Shown here one piece after another: positions 52,055 to 61,687 of a DNA stretch of 64,000 nucleotides. Each line of letters opens with the position of its first letter. The stretch's first letter is position 1. The notes under the pieces are model-generated. The model saw only the letters and a list, made by a program, of their open reading frames with translations. It did not search any database and was not told the DNA's origin. Source of the stretch: Cypionkella sinensis (GTDB taxonomy: Bacteria; Pseudomonadota; Alphaproteobacteria; Rhodobacterales; Rhodobacteraceae); assembly GCF_042646385.1 (NCBI RefSeq), contig NZ_JBHRTO010000001.1, positions 2,046,001-2,110,000 on the forward strand, written 5' to 3'. The position numbers were made by a program, and so were the translations under genes.

Positions 52055-53470
52055 CTATTCGTCGTCTTTGCTCAGCAAGCCGAACTTGCGCAGCTTGACA
52101 TACAGGGATTGCCGCGACAGCCCCAGCATCTCGGCAGCGGCGACACGGTTGTTGCGGGTCAGGTCCACCGCGGTCTGAATGCACATCTTTTCGACCACAT
52201 CGGTGGTCTCGCTGACGATGTCTTTCAGCGTCGAAGACCCCACCAACTCCATCACCGAACGCATGCCATCCTCGCCCGCCGTCGAACCTGGCTTGCGCAG
52301 CATTTCGGCGCGGCTGGCATCACGGATGATCAGGCCAAAGCCGGAATGTGGCCGGTCACTCAGGAAGGTGGCCGAAATCTCGACCGCAATTTCGCCCTTG
52401 AACTCGCTCAAAATCCGCGTGGCATACATCCGCAACTGCCGCGCCCGCCGCGCATTATCCAGCAGCACCCGCAGATCAACGCCACCCCGCGCCAGAAAAT
52501 CGCCCATCGACCGCCCGCGCACGCTGGCCAGATGCGTGCTGTCGGCCATCTTCAGAAACGCGTCATTGGCGGCGGTGATAACCCCGTCCTGATCCAGAAA
52601 CACCATGCCATCCACGCCCTCGTGGAACAGCCGCTCAAGGTTCTCATTGGCTTCACTGCCGGGCGCAGTGGCCTGATCGGGCGCTTCAATGCGGCACAGC
52701 ATCAGACGCTCACCCGCCGCGCGAAACAGCTTGGGGATCACCCGAACCTTGCGCTGCGACCGCCGCGCCACCAGCTCTACCGGGCTGACCGCATCGGCCG
52801 AGGCGATGTTGGACAGGCTCTCCAGAAACTCGCCACGCCTGCGCCCTTCAAATTCCTGCGCAATGGCCGCGCCCACCAGATCCTGCCGCGACCCGCCCAG
52901 CATCAACGCCGCCGCCGCGTTCAGATCCGAAATCCGGCCCGAATTCATCGCGACCAACACCACCGCATCGCGCGTGGCCTCCATCAGCACGCGATAGCGC
53001 GTGTCCATCTCACGCTGGGTTTCGTAATCGCGTTCCAGCGCAAACTGGGCCATCACCAGTTGCTGCTGCATCTCGGCCACCGGGCGCATGTCCCGCCCCA
53101 TCATCAGGATGGTCTTGTCCTTGCCGATGTTGTGCATCGAATAACGCACGGGAAACTCCCACAGCGATTGGTCAATGTGATTGACCTCAACCGCCAGCGC
53201 GCGCGACCCCTGCTTGCTGATCACCGCCAGCCGCTTGACCAGCTTTTCATAACTTTCATCGGTAACGATTTCCGAAACCGGCTTGCCCACCCAACTGTCC
53301 AGCCGGCCAAAGGCCAAATGGCCCGGATTGACCATAACAGCGACGACGCGTGCTTCACCCGAAATCAACAAGGAAATGTCCGCAGCGGTCGAGACGATCT
53401 CAGAGAGCATCTCTGGATCAATCAGCGGCATCGTCATGCCCGTCAGAAAGTGTTTCGTGTCAGTATTCAC
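52055..53470 (-). CDS. ppsR: PpsR/CrtJ photosynthesis repressor
   Basis: The 471-residue protein has an N-terminal PAS-like region, two further PAS domains (about residues 155-265 and 275-385) with a Q-linker coiled coil (QQQLVMAQFALERDYETQ), and a Fis-type helix-turn-helix (NRVAAAEMLGLSRQSLYVKL, residues 441-460). Both redox cysteines known from R. sphaeroides are present, in LMLCRIE (C259) and VEKMCIQ (C430). PpsR represses bch, crt and puc genes under oxygen. The start is GTG 53470; ATG 53437 is an alternative. It lies 50 bp after ppaA and before bchG. Confidence 0.95.
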   Translation of the reverse strand: MNTDTKHFLTGMTMPLIDPEMLSEIVSTAADISLLISGEARVVAVMVNPGHLAFGRLDSWVGKPVSEIVTDESYEKLVKRLAVISKQGSRALAVEVNHIDQSLWEFPVRYSMHNIGKDKTILMMGRDMRPVAEMQQQLVMAQFALERDYETQREMDTRYRVLMEATRDAVVLVAMNSGRISDLNAAAALMLGGSRQDLVGAAIAQEFEGRRRGEFLESLSNIASADAVSPVELVARRSQRKVRVIPKLFRAAGERLMLCRIEAPDQATAPGSEANENLERLFHEGVDGMVFLDQDGVITAANDAFLKMADSTHLASVRGRSMGDFLARGGVDLRVLLDNARRARQLRMYATRILSEFKGEIAVEISATFLSDRPHSGFGLIIRDASRAEMLRKPGSTAGEDGMRSVMELVGSSTLKDIVSETTDVVEKMCIQTAVDLTRNNRVAAAEMLGLSRQSLYVKLRKFGLLSKDDE

Positions 53471-53520
53471 AGCGTTTCGCCATTTTTGCCGCCCACCCGT
53501 CCGACCGGGACCACGGTATG

Positions 53521-54312
53521 TTAAGCGCGCTTCAGCGCGCAAAAGGCGTCGAACTTAAGGCCCATGACCTCCAGCGCAGCACCAATGTCATTCGAGGAAA
53601 AATCAGCCCCAGTGCATGTAGCCGGATCCTCCACTCTTGACATAACGGCCCCACCGACAACCGTCGGGATCGGACTGCTCATGATGGTCTTCAAAAAATG
53701 CACCGTCTTTGTGACGGATTCGAGCTTTTCTTTGGTGGCAACCGAAATCATCACCCCATCGAAGTGCCGCGTCGCCAACAAACTTCGCAACTCTTCGAAA
53801 CTTGGCGCAATTCTGAGGCACACCGAAACCCCATACCGCCGCAATTGCCCCGTTGCCACCATCGGCCCCAGAGTGTGCTGCTCGCGGTCCGGCACGATCA
53901 TCATCACCGTGCCTTGCCCCGCATCGCCCGCCTGATCCGCCACCCAAGCCGTGCCGATCTCGCGCAGCAGGCTTTGCATCCGGCCAACCCCTACGGTCAC
54001 ATCGACCCATGACAACTCGTCGTCCAGCCAAGATTGCCCCATCCTGCGCGCCGCAATCGGGATATAGATATCCGACAGCGCCGCAAGACTGATCCGCGAC
54101 CGCTTCACTTCCGTCAGCAGCCCCGAAAACGCGGCTTTGGTGCCCGACAACGACGCCGCAATCAACCCGGCAATCAACTGCTCGCGCGGCTCGGCCGCCG
54201 TTTTCACGTTGCGGTCGGCCAGCAATGACACCACCTGAGACGCAAAGTAGCTGACGCCGGAATTGTCCGCAGCCAAGGTGCGCACCTGATTGAGAGGCTG
54301 AAACTCTGCCAT
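53521..54312 (-). CDS. ppaA: PpaA/AerR cobalamin-binding photosynthesis regulator
   Basis: The 263-residue protein has a helical N-terminal half (RRMGQSWLDDELSWVDVTVGVGRMQSL near residues 89-115) and a B12-binding fold with DREQHTLGPM around H146, the likely cobalamin ligand. AerR of R. capsulatus is an anti-repressor of CrtJ (PpsR) when it holds light-exposed B12. It is the gene before ppsR on the same strand. The ATG at 54312 was chosen from the GGGGAG site. A paralogue lies at 16815-17639. Confidence 0.92.
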   Translation of the reverse strand: MAEFQPLNQVRTLAADNSGVSYFASQVVSLLADRNVKTAAEPREQLIAGLIAASLSGTKAAFSGLLTEVKRSRISLAALSDIYIPIAARRMGQSWLDDELSWVDVTVGVGRMQSLLREIGTAWVADQAGDAGQGTVMMIVPDREQHTLGPMVATGQLRRYGVSVCLRIAPSFEELRSLLATRHFDGVMISVATKEKLESVTKTVHFLKTIMSSPIPTVVGGAVMSRVEDPATCTGADFSSNDIGAALEVMGLKFDAFCALKRA

Positions 54313-54413
54313 TGCCCCGGCTCCCCAAACGGGCACCCGCAAAATCGCAACCTGAGTATGCCAGCACGATCGGGGTCATCCTTGGCCTTAACTCTCCAAT
54401 AGGTCCAACATTT

Positions 54414-54431
54414 TGTCAAAGAAAATTGACA
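54414..54431. promoter_or_regulatory. PpsR box in the ppaA-bchF gap, ppaA side
   Basis: TGTCAAAGAAAATTGACA matches TGT-N12-ACA. It lies about 100 bp upstream of ppaA and 200 bp upstream of bchF. The gap 54313-54632 (320 bp) contains this box and the next and no gene. Confidence 0.8.
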
Positions 54432-54557
54432 CCTTAGAGAGTAGTCATGCAGTGCCACTTTTACAAGCATATGTTTCTACATAATAATAACGTGAAATTG
54501 CTGCGGCAAACCGCGTGGTTTTGGCTGCAAACCCGCAACGTGTGTCAACCTGAATAG

Positions 54558-54575
54558 TGTAAGTTTCAATTGACA
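54558..54575. promoter_or_regulatory. PpsR box overlapping a bchF -35 element
   Basis: TGTAAGTTTCAATTGACA matches TGT-N12-ACA; its last six bases are a consensus TTGACA (54570-54575). It lies 58-75 bp upstream of the bchF start. Confidence 0.8.
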
Positions 54576-54632
54576 CATTCAGAATCCGGGGGCTAGGATC
54601 GGCGTTAGGATGCGTCGTTTGAAAGCCAACCC

Positions 54633-55121
54633 ATGCCCGCGAGTCGCCCAAAAACATCGCAGCGCCAACCGCTTTACACAGCGGCAGAACGCGCACGGCG
54701 CGATGCGACGAAGTGGACTTTGGTGCAAGGCATCCTGGCCCCTGTGCAGTTTCTGGCCTTTGCAGTCTCGCTGATTCTGGTGCTGCGCTTCATGCTGACG
54801 GGCGATGGCTACACCGCTGCCACGCTGTCGATTCTGGTGAAAACCGCACTGCTTTTCCTGATCATGGTCACGGGCGCGATTTGGGAGAAGGTTGTGTTTG
54901 GGCAATACCTGCTCGCCCCGGCTTTCTTCTGGGAGGACGTGTTCAGCTTTGCGGTCATCGCGCTACATTCTGCTTATATTATAGCACTTTGGACCGGAGC
55001 GCTGTCGCCGATGGGGCTGATGGCCTTGGCGCTTGCGGCTTATCTGACCTATGCGATCAACGCCGGGCAATTCATTCGCAAGTTGCGTCTGGCGCGGCTG
55101 GATCAGGCGGTGCGGGCATGA
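54633..55121 (+). CDS. bchF: 2-vinyl bacteriochlorophyllide hydratase
   Basis: The 162-residue membrane protein matches BchF in size and sequence (YTAAERARRDATKWTLVQGI-type start; about four hydrophobic helices). It hydrates the C3 vinyl group of chlorophyllide to hydroxyethyl. Its stop overlaps the start of bchN (ATGA), giving coupled translation, and it opens the bchFNBHLM-lhaA operon. A PpsR box overlaps its likely promoter. Confidence 0.94.
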   Translation: MPASRPKTSQRQPLYTAAERARRDATKWTLVQGILAPVQFLAFAVSLILVLRFMLTGDGYTAATLSILVKTALLFLIMVTGAIWEKVVFGQYLLAPAFFWEDVFSFAVIALHSAYIIALWTGALSPMGLMALALAAYLTYAINAGQFIRKLRLARLDQAVRA

Positions 55122-56410
55122 CCGGCACGCTTCCCAGCCTTGGGTGCAGCAACACGCCAGTGCTGAAAGAGCGCGGCCAGCGCGAGGTGTTCTGCGGGCT
55201 GACCGGCATCATCTGGCTGCACCGCAAGATGCAGGATGCATTCTTCCTCGTGGTGGGTTCGCGCACCTGCGCGCACCTGCTGCAATCGGCGGCGGGCGTG
55301 ATGATCTTTGCCGAGCCGCGCTTTGGCACGGCGATTCTGGAAGAGAAAGATCTGGCCGGTCTGGTGGATGCGCAAACCGAGCTTGACCGTGAGGTTGCCC
55401 GGCTGTTGTCACGCCGACCTGACATTCGGCAGCTGTTTCTGGTGGGGTCTTGCCCGTCGGAAGTGATCAAGCTGGACCTGCATCGCGCCGCCGAACGGAT
55501 GAGTGCCGCCCACGCCCCGCACGTCCGGGTGCTGAACTATTCGGGCTCGGGAATCGAGACCACTTTCACCCAAGGCGAGGATGCCTGTCTGGCGTCGATG
55601 GTCCCCGCGCTGGCGCAGACCGAGGCGCGCGAATTGCTGCTGGTTGGCGCATTGCCGGATGTGGTGGAAGATCAGGCGCTGGCGCTGTTGGCCGCCATGG
55701 GCATCACTAATGTGCGCTGCCTGCCCGCACGCCGCAGCGCCGATGCGCCGCAGATTGGGCCGAACACGGTGTTCGCGCTTGTGCAGCCGTTCTTGGGCGA
55801 CACCCATGCGGCGCTGCTGCGCCGCGGTGCCCGCCATATCGCCGCCCCCTTCCCGTTTGGGGCCGAGGGCACCAGCCTATGGCTGCAAGCCATCGCCACC
55901 GAATTTGGTGTCGCGCAAGACCTGTTCGATGCCGTCACCGCCGCCCCGCGCGCCCGTGCCGAAAAGGCCATCGCCGCAGCCCGCCAAACCCTTGAGGCCA
56001 AGTCGATTTTCTTCTTCCCCGACAGCCAGCTTGAAATCCCCCTCGCCCGCTTCCTGACCCGCGAATGTGGCATGACGGCGATAGAGGTCGGCACCCCCTT
56101 CCTGCACCGCGATCTGCTGGCCCCGGAACTCGCCCTGCTCGCCGAAGGCCCGGTGATCTCGGAAGGTCAGGATGTCGACAAGCAACTGACCCGCGCCCGC
56201 GCCGCTCGCGCTGATCTGACCGTCTGCGGCCTTGGGCTGGCCAACCCGCTGGAGGCCGAAGGCATGGCCACCAAATGGGCCATCGAACTGGTCTTCACCC
56301 CAGTGCATTTCTACGAACAGGCCGGCGATCTGGCCGCCCTTTTCGCCAAGCCGTTGCGCCGCCGCAGCCTGCTGGCCCCGCTCGCCCCCCGGATGGAGGC
56401 CGCCGAATGA
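55118..56410 (+). CDS. bchN: Light-independent protochlorophyllide reductase subunit N
   Basis: The 430-residue protein has the three cluster cysteines known for BchN at exactly matching positions: C26 (REVFCGLTG), C51 (GSRTCAHL) and C112 (VGSCPSEV). With BchB it forms the NB component that reduces ring D of protochlorophyllide in the dark. The dispersed repeat sits in the spacer after it. Confidence 0.96.
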   Translation: MTGTLPSLGCSNTPVLKERGQREVFCGLTGIIWLHRKMQDAFFLVVGSRTCAHLLQSAAGVMIFAEPRFGTAILEEKDLAGLVDAQTELDREVARLLSRRPDIRQLFLVGSCPSEVIKLDLHRAAERMSAAHAPHVRVLNYSGSGIETTFTQGEDACLASMVPALAQTEARELLLVGALPDVVEDQALALLAAMGITNVRCLPARRSADAPQIGPNTVFALVQPFLGDTHAALLRRGARHIAAPFPFGAEGTSLWLQAIATEFGVAQDLFDAVTAAPRARAEKAIAAARQTLEAKSIFFFPDSQLEIPLARFLTRECGMTAIEVGTPFLHRDLLAPELALLAEGPVISEGQDVDKQLTRARAARADLTVCGLGLANPLEAEGMATKWAIELVFTPVHFYEQAGDLAALFAKPLRRRSLLAPLAPRMEAAE

Positions 56411-56417
56411 CCAGCCT

Positions 56418-56470
56418 CTTCATCTTGGCTCAAATACTCTCTGGGGGTCCGGGGGGCGAAGCGCCCCCGG
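56418..56470 (-). repeat. Dispersed repeat unit plus GC hairpin between bchN and bchB
   Basis: The complement of 56418-56447 carries AGTATTTGAGCCAAGATGAA, related to the unit at 61644-61677 and to the arms at 7396-7479. A GC-rich hairpin (56449-56470, 7 bp plus 2 bp with a bulge) follows. It lies in a 73-bp spacer within the operon. Confidence 0.65.
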
Positions 56471-56483
56471 CTTGGGTGGCCGC

Positions 56484-58061
56484 ATGAAACTCACCCTGTG
56501 GACATATGAAGGCCCGCCGCATGTTGGCGCGATGCGTGTGGCCACCGGCATGAAGGGCCTGCACTACGTTCTGCACGCGCCGCAAGGCGACACCTATGCC
56601 GACCTCCTGTTCACCATGATCGAACGCCGCGACCATCGCCCGCCCGTCACCTACACCACCTTTCAAGCCCGCGATCTGGGCGGCGACACGGCCACCTTGT
56701 TCAAGACCGCCTGCCAAGATGCCGTTGCACGCTTCGCCCCCGAGGCACTGATCGTCGGCGCCTCCTGCACCGCCGAACTGATTCAGGATGACCCCGCCGG
56801 TCTGGCCGAAAGCATGGATCTGGGTATCCCGGTGATCCCGCTGGAACTGCCCAGCTATCAGCGCAAGGAAGGTTTCGGCACCGATGAGACGTTCTTGCAG
56901 ATCGTCCGCCATCTGGCCAAACCCACCGGGCGCACAGCGCACATCACCGCCAACCTGATTGGCCCCACCGCACTGGGTTTCCGTCACCGTGACGACATCG
57001 TGGAAATCACCCGCCTGCTGGCCGACATGGGCATCGCGGTCAACGTCTGCGCCCCGATGGGTGCCCGCCCCGCCGATATCGCGCGCATGGGGGCTGCGCA
57101 TTTCAACGTGCTGATGTATCCCGAACACGCCGAATCCGCCGCGCGTTGGCTTGAGACGAACTTCAAGCAGCCCTACACCAAATCCGTGCCAATCGGCGTC
57201 GGGGCCACGCATGATTTCCTGGCCGAAGTGGCGCAGATCACCGGCCTGCCCGTGGCTTCCGACACCTCCCGCCTGCGCCTGCCGTGGTGGACCCGCAGCG
57301 TTGATAGCACCTACCTGACCGGCAAACGCGTGTTCATCTTTGGCGACGGCACCCATGTCGCCGCCGCAGCCCGCATCGCCCGCGATGAGATGGGGTTCGA
57401 GGTCGCAGGCCTTGGCTGCTTCAACCGAGAAATGGCCCGCCCCATCCGCGCCTTGGCCAAGGATTACGGCGTCGAGGCGCTGATCACCGATGATTACCTT
57501 GAGGTCGAGGCCGCCATCGCCGCCCTGCACCCCGAGATGATCCTGGGCACCCAGATGGAGCGTCACATCGGCAAACGTCTGGGCATCCCATGCGCCGTGA
57601 TCTCGGCTCCCGTTCATGTGCAAGATTTCCCGGCGCGCTACTCCCCGCAGATGGGCTGGGAAGGCGCGAATGTGATCTTTGACACCTGGGTGCATCCTTT
57701 GGTGATGGGTCTGGAAGAACATCTGCTGCACATGTTCCGCGATGATTTCGAATTCCACGACGAGGCCGGCGCATCCCACCATGGCGGCCAGCACATCGCC
57801 CGCCCAGTTGGCGCTGAAGCCGCCCCTGCGGCTGCGATCGACGCGGGCTCGATGCCCGCCGAGATCGCTCCCCCGCCGCAAGATGCCCCGACCGGCTCCA
57901 ACGTGATCTGGCTGTCGGATGCCGAAAACGAACTGCGCAAGATCCCGTTCTTCGTGCGCGGCAAGGCCCGCCGCAACACCGAGAAATTCGCCCAAGGTAA
58001 AGGCCTCACCAGCATCAGCGTCGAAACCCTGTATGAGGCCAAAGCCCATTATGCGCGCTGA
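56484..58061 (+). CDS. bchB: Light-independent protochlorophyllide reductase subunit B
   Basis: The 525-residue protein begins MKLTLWTYEGPPHVGAMRVA and has the unusual cluster ligand D36 in PQGDTYAD. A C-terminal substrate domain starts near residue 460 (AENELRKIPFFVRGKARRNTE). It pairs with BchN. Its stop overlaps the start of bchH by 11 bases. The C-terminal linker is longer and rich in Ala and Pro. Confidence 0.96.
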   Translation: MKLTLWTYEGPPHVGAMRVATGMKGLHYVLHAPQGDTYADLLFTMIERRDHRPPVTYTTFQARDLGGDTATLFKTACQDAVARFAPEALIVGASCTAELIQDDPAGLAESMDLGIPVIPLELPSYQRKEGFGTDETFLQIVRHLAKPTGRTAHITANLIGPTALGFRHRDDIVEITRLLADMGIAVNVCAPMGARPADIARMGAAHFNVLMYPEHAESAARWLETNFKQPYTKSVPIGVGATHDFLAEVAQITGLPVASDTSRLRLPWWTRSVDSTYLTGKRVFIFGDGTHVAAAARIARDEMGFEVAGLGCFNREMARPIRALAKDYGVEALITDDYLEVEAAIAALHPEMILGTQMERHIGKRLGIPCAVISAPVHVQDFPARYSPQMGWEGANVIFDTWVHPLVMGLEEHLLHMFRDDFEFHDEAGASHHGGQHIARPVGAEAAPAAAIDAGSMPAEIAPPPQDAPTGSNVIWLSDAENELRKIPFFVRGKARRNTEKFAQGKGLTSISVETLYEAKAHYAR

Positions 58062-61000
58062 CACCCCCCTCAGCGGCACACGGATCAGCTACAACATCGT
58101 TGTGGTCACGCTGGATCAGCACGCCGCAGGCCCCGCCGCACGCATCGCCCCGCGGCTCGCCCGTGATTTTCCCGGCCTGACCATCACCATCCACGCCGCC
58201 GCCGAATGGGCCGAAAACCCCGCAGCCCTGCTGCGCTGCAAGGCCGATCTGCAAACCGCCGACATCATCATCGCCAACCTGATCTTCATCGAAGAGCACA
58301 TCACCGCCATCCTGCCCGCGCTGACCGAAGCCCGCGCGCGCGTCGATGCCTTCATCGGCGTGATTGCAGATGCCCAAATCGTCAAGCTGACGAAAATGGG
58401 CGATCTGGATATGTCCAAGCCCGCCTCGGCGGCAATGGCTTTGCTGAAAAAGCTGAAACCCAGCGCCAAAACCTCTGCCAACAGCGGCGAAAAGCAGATG
58501 TCGATGCTGCGCCGCATCCCGAAAATCCTGCGCTGGATTCCGGGCAAGGCACAGGACATGCGCGCGTGGTTCCTGTCGATGCAATACTGGCTGGGCGGGT
58601 CTGACGACAATATCGAACAGATGGTGCGCTTTCTGATTGGCCGCTACTCCACGCGCAAGGATTGGCGTGGTGCGGCCAGCAAAGCCCCGGTCGATTACCC
58701 CGATGTCGGCCTCTATCACCCACGCCTTGCAGGCCGCATCACCACCGATCTGGCCGACCTGCCGCGCCCCGCCAACACCACCGCCACCGTTGGCCTCTTG
58801 ATGCTGCGCTCTTACGTGCTGGCCTCCGATACCGCCCATTACGATGCCGTGATCGCCGCGTTTGAGGCGAAGGGCATCGCCTGCATCCCCGCCTTTGCCG
58901 GGGGCCTCGATGGCCGCCCCGCCATCAACGCCTATTTCAGCGGCATTGACGCGATGGTTTCCTTGACCGGGTTCTCCCTTGTCGGCGGCCCAGCCTACAA
59001 CGACAGCCCGGCCGCCGTCGCCGCGCTGACCGCGCTGGACGTGCCCTACATTGCCGCACACCCGCTGGAGTTTCAAACCCTTGGCCAATGGGCCAGCGCG
59101 GGCCAGGGCCTTGGCCCGATTGAAACCACCATGCTGATCGCGCTGCCCGAGATTGACGGCGCCACCAACCCGACGGTGTTTGCAGGCCGTCACGGCCTGA
59201 ACGGCTGTCAAGGCTGCGCCCATATGTGCACGGGTGCAACCGACAGCCGCGCAATGTCTGCCTGCCCCGAGCGCATCACCGCGCTGGCCGAGAAAACCCT
59301 GCGCCTCGCCAAACTGCATCAGGCCAAAAACGCCGACAAGAAAGTGGGCATCGTCCTTTTCGGCTTCCCGCCGAACGCAGGCGCTGCTGGCACCGCCGCC
59401 TATCTCTCGGTGTTTGAAAGCCTGCACAACACCCTGACCGCGATGAAAGCCGCAGGCTACACGCTGAACGTGCCCGCCACCGTTGACGACCTGCGCGAAG
59501 CCGTGCTTGGCGGCAATGCAGCACTCTACGGCCAGCCCGCCAATGTCGCGGCCTTTGTCGATGCCGACACCATCGTGCGCAACACCACCCATCTGGCCGA
59601 AGTCGAATCCGTCTGGGGCCCCGCCCCCGGCCGCGTGCAATCCGATGGCCGCCGCGTGTTCGTGCTGGGCCAGCAGTTCGGCAATGTCTTTGTCGGCCTG
59701 CAACCCACCTTCGGCTATGAAGGCGACCCGATGCGCTTGCTGTTTGAACGCGGCTTTGCCCCCACCCATGCCTTCGTGCAGTTCTACCTGTGGCTGCGCA
59801 ACTCATTTGCAGCCGACGCTTTGCTGCATTTCGGCATGCACGGCGCGTTGGAATTCATGCCCGGCAAACAAGCCGGCCTTGGCGGCAAAGACTGGCCCGA
59901 CCGCCTGATTGGCGAGGTGCCGAACATCTACCTCTACGCCGCCAACAACCCGTCCGAAGCCACCCTCGCCAAGCGCCGCAGCAATGCCGTCACCATCACC
60001 CACCTGACCCCGCCGCTGGCACAAGCTGGCCTTTACAAAGGCTTGGTCGATCTGAAAGACAGCCTGACCCGCTGGCGCAGTCTGACCCCAACCGCCCCCG
60101 AACGCGCCGATCTGGAAGCCCTGATCACCGAACAAGCCGCCGTCGTCGATATGGCAGGCCACGCCCCCGCCGCCCTGTGGCTGAAACTGCTAGAGGCCGA
60201 GGCCGCCCTTATCCCCGATGGCCTGCACGTTCTGGGCCGCCCGATGAGTGCCGCCGCCCGTGCCGATTACCTGAACCTGCTGCCGCCGATGGACGCGCCC
60301 GAGCGCGCCCGCATCGACGCGCAACTGCAACAAGATACCGAAATTCCCGGCATCCTACGCGCGTTGTCGGCCCGTTTTATCGCCCCGGTTCCGGGCGGCG
60401 ATCTGATCCGCAGCCCCCAGATCCTGCCGACGGGCCGCAACATCCACGCCTTCGATCCGTTCCGTATGCCCACCGAATTTGCCCTGCGCGATGGCGCGGC
60501 GCAGGCAGATCGCCTGCTGGCCGCCCACCCCACCCTGCCGCGTTCTATCGCGCTGGTGCTGTGGGGCAGCGACAATATCAAATCCGACGGCGGCCCGGTC
60601 GGCCAGGCCCTCGCCCTGATGGGCGCGCGCCCAAGGTTTGACAGCTATGGCCGCCTGTGTGGTGCCGATCTGATCCCGCTCGCGCAACTTGGCCGCCCGC
60701 GCATCGACGTGCTGATGACCCTGTCCGGCATCTTCCGAGACCTGCTGCCGCTGCAAACCAAAATGCTCGCCGAAGCCGCCTACAAAGCCGCCACGGCGGA
60801 TGAGCCGCTATCCCAAAACTTCATCCGCGCCCATGCGCTGGCCTATGCCGAACAGATGGGCGTCGATATGGAAGTGGCCTCGCTGCGGGTGTTTTCCAAC
60901 GCCGAGGGCGCTTACGGATCGAACGTCAACCAGTTGGTCGACAGCTCTGCCTTCGGGCAGGAAGATGAATTGGCCGACGCTTACGAGGCCCGCAAAAGCT

Positions 61001-61605
61001 TTGCCTATGGCCGCGACGGCAAGGCGGTGAAAAACGCCGCCATGCTGCAAAAGGCGCTGAAAAACGTCGAACTCGCCTATCAGAACCTTGAATCGGTGGA
61101 ACTGGGCGTCACGAGTGTGGATCACTACTTTGACACACTAGGCGGCATCGCCCGCGCGGTGAAGCGCCAGCGTGGCAGCGATACGCCGGTTTACATCAGC
61201 GACCAGACCCGCGGCACCGGCAAGATCCGCACCCTGCGCGACCAGATCGCGCTTGAATCCCGGTCGCGTCAGTTGAACCCGAAATTCTACGAAGGCCTGC
61301 TGAAACACGGCGCTGAAGGTGTACGCCAGATTGAATCCTACGTCACCAACACCATGGGGTGGTCGGCGACCGCCGAAGCGGTGGAGCCTTGGGTTTATCA
61401 GCGCCTGTCGGAAACCTTCGTGCTGGATGAAGCGATGCGCAAACGCATGGCGGCGCTGAACCCGGTGGCGTCGGCCCGGATGGCAAACCGCCTGATCGAA
61501 GCATCCGAGCGCAGCTACTGGACGCCCGATGCCGCCACTTTGGCCGCGCTGCAAGGCGCTGCCGATGAACTTGAAGACCGCCTTGAAGGGATTGCAGCAG
61601 AATGA
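58051..61605 (+). CDS. bchH: Magnesium chelatase subunit H
   Basis: The 1184-residue protein has the family size and motifs such as YNIVVVTLDQHAAGP near the start, the CPERITAL stretch, HFGMHGALEFMPGKQAGL and VNPLAQ-type regions. It binds protoporphyrin IX and inserts Mg together with BchI and BchD, which are outside the window. It is the first step committed to bacteriochlorophyll. It starts at ATG 58051 inside the end of bchB. Confidence 0.96.
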   Translation: MRADTPLSGTRISYNIVVVTLDQHAAGPAARIAPRLARDFPGLTITIHAAAEWAENPAALLRCKADLQTADIIIANLIFIEEHITAILPALTEARARVDAFIGVIADAQIVKLTKMGDLDMSKPASAAMALLKKLKPSAKTSANSGEKQMSMLRRIPKILRWIPGKAQDMRAWFLSMQYWLGGSDDNIEQMVRFLIGRYSTRKDWRGAASKAPVDYPDVGLYHPRLAGRITTDLADLPRPANTTATVGLLMLRSYVLASDTAHYDAVIAAFEAKGIACIPAFAGGLDGRPAINAYFSGIDAMVSLTGFSLVGGPAYNDSPAAVAALTALDVPYIAAHPLEFQTLGQWASAGQGLGPIETTMLIALPEIDGATNPTVFAGRHGLNGCQGCAHMCTGATDSRAMSACPERITALAEKTLRLAKLHQAKNADKKVGIVLFGFPPNAGAAGTAAYLSVFESLHNTLTAMKAAGYTLNVPATVDDLREAVLGGNAALYGQPANVAAFVDADTIVRNTTHLAEVESVWGPAPGRVQSDGRRVFVLGQQFGNVFVGLQPTFGYEGDPMRLLFERGFAPTHAFVQFYLWLRNSFAADALLHFGMHGALEFMPGKQAGLGGKDWPDRLIGEVPNIYLYAANNPSEATLAKRRSNAVTITHLTPPLAQAGLYKGLVDLKDSLTRWRSLTPTAPERADLEALITEQAAVVDMAGHAPAALWLKLLEAEAALIPDGLHVLGRPMSAAARADYLNLLPPMDAPERARIDAQLQQDTEIPGILRALSARFIAPVPGGDLIRSPQILPTGRNIHAFDPFRMPTEFALRDGAAQADRLLAAHPTLPRSIALVLWGSDNIKSDGGPVGQALALMGARPRFDSYGRLCGADLIPLAQLGRPRIDVLMTLSGIFRDLLPLQTKMLAEAAYKAATADEPLSQNFIRAHALAYAEQMGVDMEVASLRVFSNAEGAYGSNVNQLVDSSAFGQEDELADAYEARKSFAYGRDGKAVKNAAMLQKALKNVELAYQNLESVELGVTSVDHYFDTLGGIARAVKRQRGSDTPVYISDQTRGTGKIRTLRDQIALESRSRQLNPKFYEGLLKHGAEGVRQIESYVTNTMGWSATAEAVEPWVYQRLSETFVLDEAMRKRMAALNPVASARMANRLIEASERSYWTPDAATLAALQGAADELEDRLEGIAAE

Positions 61606-61643
61606 GCCTGATCCTGAAAAGCCTGCGCTGTCCTGTCGTCGGA

Positions 61644-61677
61644 GCCTCCGGCGGGGATATTTTCACCAAGATGAAAG
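61644..61677 (+). repeat. Dispersed repeat unit between bchH and bchL
   Basis: GCCTCCGGCGGGGATATTTT followed by CACCAAGATGAAA matches the arms of the 32-bp inverted repeat at 7396-7479 for most bases. It occupies most of the 82-bp spacer before bchL. Confidence 0.7.
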
Positions 61678-61687
61678 GGGCGACATC

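Noticed and set aside
56430..58079. Long minus-strand frame opposite bchB
   Set aside because: Antisense shadow of a clear gene.
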